Origin: Propionibacteriaceae bacterium
Lineage (GTDB): Bacteria; Actinomycetota; Actinomycetes; Propionibacteriales; Propionibacteriaceae
Length of the DNA: 7,589 nucleotides
Direction: 5' to 3'
Assembly: GCA_020438595.1 (NCBI GenBank)
Contig: JAGQUI010000126.1
Location: forward strand, 1 to 7,589
In this document: piece by piece, positions 1 through 4,799 of the stretch
Layout: every line of letters begins with the position of its first letter
How positions within the stretch are numbered: the first letter of the stretch is position 1
Position numbers and translations under genes: made by a program
The notes under the pieces: generated by a model
Databases searched by the model: none
What the model saw: the letters and a program-made list of their open reading frames with translations, nothing else
Told to the model about the DNA's origin: nothing

Positions 1-399
1 GCCGTCCACCAGCGCCGGGTGGACGCGGACCACCAGCGCCTGTCTGCCGGGAGCGACCCCGTCCACCAGGGTCGCGTCCCACAGCGGATGGGTGCGGTCG
101 AGGCTGTGCGCCAGCCTGGCCGCCAGCCAGTCCTCCAGCCGCTCCCCCGCCGCGAGGGACTCGGTGCGCACGTGCCCGCCGACGCGGAAGTTCGGGTCGT
201 CGATCCAGCCGGGCACGGGCCAGCCGCCGACCACGCGCCGGAACCGGGGCGAGTACTCGATCCGCTCGACGATCCGGTCGATCAGCTCCTCGCGGGTCAG
301 CGGGCCGGACAGCACCGCGACCACCACCTGTTGCCAGGGCTGCGACTCCTGGTCCCGGGCCAGCAGCGCGGCCTCGGTCACGCTCACCGGGTCACTCAC
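1..399 (-). CDS. WS/DGAT-like O-acyltransferase, N-terminal 133 residues (runs off left edge)
   Basis: This partial minus-strand frame starts at GTG 399-397 and stays open to base 1. The protein resembles the N-terminal half of bacterial wax ester synthase/acyl-CoA:diacylglycerol acyltransferases, which esterify fatty acyl-CoA to an alcohol or diacylglycerol at the membrane. Visible family marks are PRFRR (51-55), PGWIDDPNF (63-71), a GGHVR segment (74-78), LDRTHPLWD (100-108) and the active-site region LVVRVHPALVDG (122-133). The usual motif is HHxxxDG; here it reads HPxxxDG, with Pro at 128 replacing the second, supposedly catalytic His. The start overlaps the stop of the upstream hydrolase by four bases (GTGA), so translation is probably coupled. 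The family call is inferred from motif layout. Activity as an acyltransferase is doubtful because of the Pro. The C-terminal domain is outside the window. It may correspond to the Rv3234c/Rv3233c position in M. tuberculosis. Confidence 0.8.
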   Translation of the reverse strand, partial: MSDPVSVTEAALLARDQESQPWQQVVVAVLSGPLTREELIDRIVERIEYSPRFRRVVGGWPVPGWIDDPNFRVGGHVRTESLAAGERLEDWLAARLAHSLDRTHPLWDATLVDGVAPGRQALVVRVHPALVDG

Positions 400-1328
400 G
401 CGTCCACCCTACTTGCGCCCCGGGGAACCGGCGCGTGCAGCCAGGCGACGACGTCCGCCGGGACTCGTCCGCTCATCGCTGCGCCGACGTGCCCCTTTCC
501 TTCGTAGCGCACCACGGTGCAGTCCGGGATCAGTGCCTCGGTCTCGGCGACGATCTCGGGCGTGAAGGCGCGGTCCTTGCCGGCGGCCAGCAACAGCACG
601 GGCACCCCGATCCGCGGCAGGACGTCGCGGGAGTCGAAGGCCGCCTCCACCCGGGCCTCGAGCCTCAGGTCGCCGGCCGGCGTCTCCTCGTCGGCGAACA
701 TTCGCCCCGCCCACGGACCCAGGCGCCGGCGCACCCGGTCCCAGCGCCCGCCAGGGAGGAAGTACTCCAGGAAGACGGCACCGGCCTCGTCCAGCCGCCC
801 GGTCGCCCGCGCCTCCGCCCAGCGCAGGTCGATGTCGGTGACCTCCGGGGTGGCCCGGACGCCCGACAGCGCGAGCACCACCCGCTCCACCAGGTCGGCG
901 TGTTCGGCCGCCAGGTACTGGGCGATCAGGCTGCCGAAGGACAGCCCGACGACGACGTCCACCCGCCCGAACTCCTCCCGGATCACTTCCGCGACGTCCC
1001 CGGCCATGTCCGCGACCGTGTGGCCGGCCGGCATGTTCCGCCGCCGGGTGAACGACCAGACCGTGTAGCCGTCGTCGAGGAAGGCCTGGAACCGGGACGC
1101 CGCCAGCCGGGCGGACCCGCCACGTGGCACGTCGCTGCCAGGGCCGCCCTGGAGCCACAACAGCGTCCTGGGACCCTCGCCCCACGACGCGTACTCCACG
1201 CCGTTCGCGAACCGGCCGATCCGCGGCTCCGGGCTCTCCTTCCGAGACCGCCTCCAGCCGAGAACCGCCACGCCGAGCGCGGCGGCCGCCAGCAGCCCGA
1301 TCCCGATCCGGGACAGCTTCCGCTCCAT
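396..1328 (-). CDS. membrane-anchored alpha/beta hydrolase
   Basis: This 310-residue protein has the alpha/beta hydrolase fold. Residues about 8-24 form one hydrophobic helix between basic residues (RK near 3-7, RRSRK at 26-30) with no lipobox or clear cleavage site, so it is probably an N-terminal membrane anchor or uncleaved signal. An oxyanion-type loop LQGGPGS lies at 59-65. The nucleophile elbow GLSFG is at 128-132 with Ser130. Acid Asp252 sits in AGKDRAF and His280 in GKGHVG, so the catalytic triad is complete. The substrate is unknown; esterase, lipase or peptidase are all possible. The only good-looking GGAGG (1330-1334) is one base from the ATG, too close; GGGGGA about ten bases upstream (1339-1344) is a better ribosome site. 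It lies 35 bases after the DUF3137-like gene and its stop overlaps the start of the acyltransferase, suggesting a shared role in lipid or ester metabolism (inference). Confidence 0.85.
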   Translation of the reverse strand: MERKLSRIGIGLLAAAALGVAVLGWRRSRKESPEPRIGRFANGVEYASWGEGPRTLLWLQGGPGSDVPRGGSARLAASRFQAFLDDGYTVWSFTRRRNMPAGHTVADMAGDVAEVIREEFGRVDVVVGLSFGSLIAQYLAAEHADLVERVVLALSGVRATPEVTDIDLRWAEARATGRLDEAGAVFLEYFLPGGRWDRVRRRLGPWAGRMFADEETPAGDLRLEARVEAAFDSRDVLPRIGVPVLLLAAGKDRAFTPEIVAETEALIPDCTVVRYEGKGHVGAAMSGRVPADVVAWLHAPVPRGASRVDA

Positions 1329-1363
1329 GCCTCCATAATCCCCCGCGCCGCGGCACCGGGGTG

Positions 1364-1780
1364 TTATTCGATGAGGAACGGCGGCGGCTGCATGCCGAGG
1401 TCTTCCCAGACCAACCGCGGGAAGCGGCCCAGCCAGCCGCGCAGGGCCTCCTCACAGGCGTCCACGACGAGCAGGTCGTGGGTACTCACGTCGAAGTCGA
1501 CCACCCGGCCGGTCACGCTCCAGCCGAACGGACGGCGCGCCAGCATCCACTCCATCATCCGCGGGTGCGTCACGTCGGAGGCGAACTTCGGGTTGTCGGT
1601 GCGCACCGTGAACTCCTCGTTGAAGTCCGTGCTCTCGAACCGCACCTTCTCCCCGACCCGGCGACCGTTGAACGAGATGGACGGCATGCCGAACGGCAGC
1701 ACGAACCCGCAGACGGCCTCGGAGTGGTTGTCGGTGACCGTGCGGGTGTGGGTGTGGCCCTCCGAGTCGGTCTCGGTCAC
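1364..1780 (-). CDS. 3' part of the frameshifted DUF3137-like gene (138 codons from first available GTG)
   Basis: This frame ends at TAA 1366-1364. If translated alone it would begin at GTG 1780, inside a domain and without a clear ribosome site of its own, which argues against an independent gene. It carries TETDSEGHTHTRTVT (2-16), a FVLPFGMPSI strand-turn (26-35), FESTDFNEEF (48-57) and HPRMMEWML (72-80), the conserved signature I associate with the C-terminal half of these actinobacterial proteins. The end, VVDACEEALRGWL (105-117), parallels the DPDELREFLAAL helix of the upstream domain. Coding quality extends back to about 1838, past the nominal start. Confidence 0.6.
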   Translation of the reverse strand: MTETDSEGHTHTRTVTDNHSEAVCGFVLPFGMPSISFNGRRVGEKVRFESTDFNEEFTVRTDNPKFASDVTHPRMMEWMLARRPFGWSVTGRVVDFDVSTHDLLVVDACEEALRGWLGRFPRLVWEDLGMQPPPFLIE

Positions 1781-2607
1781 CGTGCGGTCGGTCTTCCAGG
1801 TGTGGGTGAAGGCGTCCAGGCGGATGCCGTCCCGCAGGCCCAGATCAGGTCCTCGGTGCGGTGCGCGTAGCCGCCACCGCTCGTCGGGTACACGTTCAGC
1901 ACCGAGTCGTCGCTGCCGACGAAGCGCCAGTCGGGGTGGCCGCAGAACCCCGAACCCGCGGACGGCGGCACCTGCCGGGCGGCCAGTGCCGGGCTGCCGG
2001 CCATCGCGTGCGCCACCGGGTCGAGCGCGGCGAGGAACTCCCTGAGCTCGTCCGGGTCCTTCGGCGCGCCGCTCGCGACCAGCTGGCGTCCCTCGACGCT
2101 CAGGTCGACGCCGCCCGCGACCTGCGCGAACGCCGCGAGCGCGCCGCCGATGCTCTCGAGCAGGTCATGGGCGAACCCGCCGTCCACCGCGATCACCCGG
2201 ACCTGGCCGTCCCCGACCTGCACCAACCGCTGGTCGCCGGAGCCGACCCCGGCACGGGGCCATCCGGCACCGCAGACGAAGGCGTCCGGCAGCGAGAGCG
2301 GCACCTGCACGGCCGTCACGCGGTCGGAGTACTTCGGGCCTGCGCCGGTGTAGTCGTACTCGAAGACCCGGAAGAGGAAGCCCCCGGGAGTTGTTCCGCT
2401 GACCAGCTCGTCGACGGACCGGTTCAGCCCCATGCCGAACGGCGGCGCATTCAGGTCGGCGACATCGGCCAGGGAGGGATTCGCGTTGTGCGACCAGCCC
2501 AGCTCCCGGACCTCCTTCAGGTAGAGCCGCCGGCGCACCACGAGGACCGCGCCGATCACCGCACCCACGGCGAGCACGCCGATGACGATCCACCAGAAGC
2601 TGTGCAC
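1777..2607 (-). CDS. 5' part of the frameshifted DUF3137-like gene (276 codons as read)
   Basis: As read, this frame encodes 276 residues from GTG 2607-2605, preceded by a strong AAGGGGGGA ribosome site three bases or so upstream. Residues 4-24 are a hydrophobic helix followed by RRR and a basic stretch, so the bulk should be cytoplasmic by the positive-inside rule. The first domain contains GWSHNANPS (37-45), GGFLFRVFEYDYT (75-87), a VPLSLP strand-turn (102-107) and a C-terminal DPDELREFLAAL helix (184-195). The second domain begins at HPDWRF (224-229) and is cut off after W256; the last 20 residues, rich in Thr, Pro and Ala, are probably out-of-frame sequence. The stop codon overlaps the GTG of the 3' part by four bases, which mimics translational coupling. 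Confidence 0.7.
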   Translation of the reverse strand: MHSFWWIVIGVLAVGAVIGAVLVVRRRLYLKEVRELGWSHNANPSLADVADLNAPPFGMGLNRSVDELVSGTTPGGFLFRVFEYDYTGAGPKYSDRVTAVQVPLSLPDAFVCGAGWPRAGVGSGDQRLVQVGDGQVRVIAVDGGFAHDLLESIGGALAAFAQVAGGVDLSVEGRQLVASGAPKDPDELREFLAALDPVAHAMAGSPALAARQVPPSAGSGFCGHPDWRFVGSDDSVLNVYPTSGGGYAHRTEDLIWACGTASAWTPSPTPGRPTAR

Positions 2608-2757
2608 GATCCCCCCTTCACCGTCAGGCTAACCACAGCCGCACGGGGAACACCGCTCCCGCACACTGCCGGACGAGTTATCCACAGATTCCGTCCCACC
2701 CCCTGTTCGGGACGGGCCGGCGGGGAGCATGGTGACCTCCTCACCCCAGGAGGAACC
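2608..2757. promoter_or_regulatory. divergent intergenic region between the DUF3137-like and Rv3235-family genes
   Basis: This 150-base gap must hold promoters for both directions. Towards the minus-strand gene, TAGCCT (2631-2626) is a plausible -10 with only a weak -35, placing the start of transcription about 12 bases before GTG 2607. Towards the plus-strand gene no convincing -10 was found. The gap also holds a perfect DnaA-box match (2678-2686), a 7-base inverted repeat (2691-2697 with 2709-2715) and most of the start-site palindrome (2728-2760). Promoter assignment is an inference. Confidence 0.4.
2678..2686 (+). other. DnaA-box match TTATCCACA
   Basis: The nine bases TTATCCACA match the classical DnaA-box consensus exactly. 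A second, weaker copy in the same orientation, CTAACCACA (2629-2637), has two mismatches and lies 49 bases away. Whether DnaA binds here is unknown; a single strong box in an intergenic region could act in transcription control or DnaA titration rather than as an origin. Confidence 0.4.
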
Positions 2758-2760
2758 ATG
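2728..2760 (+). promoter_or_regulatory. hairpin covering the Shine-Dalgarno and start codon of the Rv3235-family gene
   Basis: CATGGT (2728-2733) pairs with ACCATG (2755-2760), and CCTCCT (2736-2741) pairs with AGGAGG (2748-2753), separated by a small GA/A internal loop and closed by a six-base loop CACCCC. The 12 pairs bury both the perfect AGGAGG ribosome site and the ATG. If the transcript starts upstream of 2728 this should limit translation; as DNA it could also be an operator. Confidence 0.5.
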
Positions 2761-3264
2761 GAGCCCACCCTCGCGCTCTGCCGGGTCGCACCGGCGTCCC
2801 GGCCACCGGCGGTGCCGCTGCGCGAACCGGTCCGGTTCGCCGGCGCCGAGCAACCGGTGCTGCCGTGGACGGTGGTGCAGGACGCCACCGACGACGAGAC
2901 CCCCCTCGACCCGGAGCGGCGCCAGCTCGCCACGTCCTTGATGGCCGCCCTGATCGAGGTGCTCTCCGGACAGCGCTCGGCGACCCAGCTCGAACTGTGG
3001 GTGGAGCCCGAACTGCTCGACCTGGTCGAGCACCTGCACCGGGCGCGGGACGGCGACGGCCTGCGGCTGCGCTCGGTGCGGGTGCAGGCGCCGCACGAGG
3101 CGGCCCTCGAGGTGTCCGCGCACCTGCGTCGGGGCGAGGCCTCGCGCGCGGCGGCGCTCCGGATCAGCCGCCGGCGCGGACGCTGGGTCGCCACCCACCT
3201 GGTGCTCGCGCTCGAGCCGGGGCTGGTCCACCGGGCCGGCTGGATCAACCCCCTGGGGGACTGA
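2758..3264 (+). CDS. Rv3235 family protein (DUF6459-like)
   Basis: This 168-residue protein is the only plus-strand gene. It has a Pro-rich, probably disordered N-terminus (1-50), then a compact domain with LMAALIEVLSGQRSATQLE (61-79), ELLDLVEHLH (85-94), LRLRSVRVQAP (102-112), an ALEVSAHLRRG strand (116-126), and a C-terminal AALRISRRRGRWVATHLVLAL pattern (132-152). This succession (helix with VLSGQR..QL, then LRSVRV.AP, then EVSA, then GRW) matches the actinobacterial family typified by M. tuberculosis Rv3235; its function is not established. No signal peptide or membrane helix is seen. The start is fixed by AGGAGG four bases before ATG 2758. The gene is divergent from its left neighbour and its last 20 bases overlap the end of the FG-GAP gene on the other strand. 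Confidence 0.85.
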   Translation: MEPTLALCRVAPASRPPAVPLREPVRFAGAEQPVLPWTVVQDATDDETPLDPERRQLATSLMAALIEVLSGQRSATQLELWVEPELLDLVEHLHRARDGDGLRLRSVRVQAPHEAALEVSAHLRRGEASRAAALRISRRRGRWVATHLVLALEPGLVHRAGWINPLGD

Positions 3265-4681
3265 GCGCGATCGTCCGCTCCTCCGCCACGGCCAGGTCCT
3301 TCAGCACCTCGACCGGCGGATCGGTGTAGGGGTAGTCGAGCGTGAGCACGCGTCCCGGCACGCCCTCCTCGGAGTCGCCCTGGGCGGCGATCACCAGGGT
3401 GTCACCCGCGGCACCGACCCGGAGCGCGCTCACCGCGGAACCGACCGCCGTGCCGGCCCTGGCCCGCTCGGCCAGCCCGTCCCCGTCATGGAGCCGCACG
3501 TAGCCGCAGGCGGCGGCGTCGCCCAGCGGCACCAGCCAGACCGCGCCGGCCTGTGCCCGCGCCCCGACCGCCTCGGCCCAGGCGCCCACGAGCACCCCGG
3601 CCGTGTCCTTGCAGGGTCGCGCCATCGCCAGCGAGGAGCCGAACCCGTCACCGGCCTCGACCGTGCCCGGCGCCCACCGCTGGTCGTAGGCCTGCGCCGA
3701 GGCGATGGTGCCCCCGGACAGCCCGAACCCGACGATCATGCCGGTCCGGGGCTGGTTGTGGCCGCTCTCGTCCTTGCGGTCCTCACCGGGGACGCCCACG
3801 ACGAGCCAGCCGTCGTCCGCGGCGAGCGCGGCGCCGAAGCGGTCCTGCGCCTGCGCATCGTCGGGAACACCGGGGGTGTCCTCGGTGACCCGCTGCGCCT
3901 GCAGCGGGTCCTTCGCGAAGTCGACGAGGTAGACGGCACCGGCCTGCCGAGCGCCGTTCACGGTCTCCCCCGGTGCCCCCACCACCAGCAGCGAGCCGTC
4001 GCTGGCGAGGCTGGTGCCGAACCGGCCGCCGGGAGCCGGCGCGGGCAGGCCCAGGGACGACGGGTCCAGCGTGGCGGGGCCGGCGCCGGGCCGCCCGTCC
4101 TCGCCGATCGGCCAGGTCAGCACGGCCTCGTTCGCGCCCCCGACGGCGAGCACGGGTGTGGGTGCGGCGACCAGCGCGAGCGCGTGGCCGGCACCCGGGC
4201 TGTCGCTGGTGAGCGTCACCGGCCCGGCCAGGTCGAGACCTCCCGGGCCGCCGTAGAGGAGGAACAGGGTGAGTCCGAGCTCGACGCCCGGATCGGAAAT
4301 GACGAGGTCGGTGTACCCGTCGCCGTTCAGGTCGCGCGCGAGCAACGCCTGGCCGAAGTCCGCGGAGTCGGCGTGGGCGGGGTCCACGTCCTGCCGTTCG
4401 AGGTCGGCGGACGCGCCGTTGGCGTAGCGGATGCCGACCCGGCCCGGACGGGTCCCGGTGCCCACCACGAGGTCGGCACCGCCGTCACCGTCGAAGTCCG
4501 GCGCGGCGCCCGTGCGGGCCGTGGGCGCTGCGCTCGTCGCCGGGGCGACCGGTGTCGTCACCACGGGGGCCGGGGCGGGCCCGGCCGTCGTGCAACCCCC
4601 CACCACGACCGCGACGGCCAACCCGAGGACGCCCGGTCCTCGCCGTCGACCTGCGAACCCCGCCGTTGCGGCCCGCCCCAT
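3245..4681 (-). CDS. FG-GAP/VCBS repeat lipoprotein, second of a tandem pair
   Basis: The 478-residue product starts MGRAAT, has basic residues (GRRRG 11-15), a hydrophobic stretch (19-28) and a lipobox-like VGGC with Cys30, followed by a Pro/Ala/Thr linker (31-60). It should be exported, lipidated and held on the outer face of the membrane. Two Asp-rich calcium loops follow: DFDGDGGAD (62-70) and DLNGDGYTD (117-125). FG-GAP-like blades appear at RFGTSLA (220-226) with VVGAPGE, RFGAALA (281-287) with VVGVPGE, and DGFGSSLA (345-352), as in integrin-type beta-propellers. Cys357 and Cys392 are the only mature cysteines besides the lipidated one and could form a disulfide. ATG 4681 is preferred because AAGGGGGA lies six bases upstream; an upstream in-frame GTG at 4708 would add nine residues before the signal. 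Ligand unknown. It overlaps the Rv3235-family gene end to end. Confidence 0.85.
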   Translation of the reverse strand: MGRAATAGFAGRRRGPGVLGLAVAVVVGGCTTAGPAPAPVVTTPVAPATSAAPTARTGAAPDFDGDGGADLVVGTGTRPGRVGIRYANGASADLERQDVDPAHADSADFGQALLARDLNGDGYTDLVISDPGVELGLTLFLLYGGPGGLDLAGPVTLTSDSPGAGHALALVAAPTPVLAVGGANEAVLTWPIGEDGRPGAGPATLDPSSLGLPAPAPGGRFGTSLASDGSLLVVGAPGETVNGARQAGAVYLVDFAKDPLQAQRVTEDTPGVPDDAQAQDRFGAALAADDGWLVVGVPGEDRKDESGHNQPRTGMIVGFGLSGGTIASAQAYDQRWAPGTVEAGDGFGSSLAMARPCKDTAGVLVGAWAEAVGARAQAGAVWLVPLGDAAACGYVRLHDGDGLAERARAGTAVGSAVSALRVGAAGDTLVIAAQGDSEEGVPGRVLTLDYPYTDPPVEVLKDLAVAEERTIALSPPGG

Positions 4682-4799
4682 GTCGGATCCCCCTTGTCGG
4701 ATCGTCACCCCGATCCTAGGGACGCCGAAGGGCGTTGCACCGCAGCCGCAACGACGAAGTCGTACGACTTCCTGGTCCGGCGCCCGGATCGGGTCGGGT
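4682..4799. promoter_or_regulatory. 118-base gap between the two FG-GAP genes: palindrome, inverted repeat, direct repeat, possible promoter
   Basis: On the minus strand TAGGAT (4718-4713) is a good -10 for the gene starting at 4681, with no clear -35. A perfect 16-base palindrome lies at 4756-4771, an inverted repeat CGTTGC/GCAACG at 4733-4738 and 4748-4753, and TCCGG/CCGGA arms at 4776-4780 and 4784-4788. The last two hairpins lie just after the stop of the upstream paralog and could end or attenuate its transcript, although there is no T run. TGTCGGATC is repeated at 4681-4689 and 4695-4703, flanking the ribosome site. Confidence 0.45.
4756..4771. repeat. perfect 16-base palindrome
   Basis: GAAGTCGTACGACTTC equals its own reverse complement. 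As DNA it could be a binding site for a dimeric repressor 75 bases before the start of the downstream FG-GAP gene; as RNA it gives a six-pair stem with a GUAC loop, 29 bases after the stop of the upstream paralog. The sequence does not decide between these. Confidence 0.6.

Larger units (their letters stand above)
1364..2607 (-). pseudogene. DUF3137-like two-repeat membrane protein, frameshifted (reconstructed 414 residues)
   Basis: Two adjacent minus-strand frames read as one gene broken by a single missing base near 1839-1841. In the first frame third positions are G/C up to Trp256; the following 20 codons to the stop have eight A/T third positions. The other frame is poor before this point, then has only G/C third positions across the 19 codons before 1780. 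Restoring one G turns TGG GCC TGC into TGG GGC CTG and joins LIW to GLRDGIRL. The reconstructed product has one N-terminal membrane helix and two similar domains (about 37-201 and 225-414), of a type found in actinobacterial proteins resembling DUF3137; function unknown. The break may be a sequencing error, a recent mutation, or genuine splitting into two coupled genes. No classical minus-one slippery heptamer is in phase at the site. Confidence 0.75.

Noticed and set aside
1836..1846. Programmed minus-one frameshift in the DUF3137-like gene
   Set aside because: The site reads C TGG GCC in frame, which is not an X XXY YYZ slippery heptamer, and no obvious downstream stimulator was seen; a missing base is simpler.
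435..2045. Long plus-strand open frame opposite the hydrolase and DUF3137-like genes
   Set aside because: Its product is rich in Arg, Pro, Gly and His without domain structure, no ribosome site was evident, and the opposite strand carries recognisable proteins; long antisense frames are usual at this GC content.
2619..2637. Iron-regulator (DtxR/IdeR-type) box around GGCTAACC
   Set aside because: Only one half matches the 19-base consensus (about 12 of 19 positions); the left half is missing.
2608..2757. Replication origin suggested by the DnaA box
   Set aside because: One perfect and one weak box, no AT-rich unwinding stretch, and no dnaA, dnaN or parAB genes nearby.
1861..3264. Long in-frame plus-strand extension upstream of the Rv3235-family gene
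   Set aside because: The upstream part lies antisense to the DUF3137-like gene and the intergenic region; AGGAGG four bases before ATG 2758 and family homology set the start there.
4682..4708. Leaderless GTG start at 4708 for the downstream FG-GAP gene
   Set aside because: TAGGAT ends only four bases before this GTG, somewhat short for a leaderless start, and the nine added residues precede a good signal peptide whose ATG has its own ribosome site. Not fully excluded.
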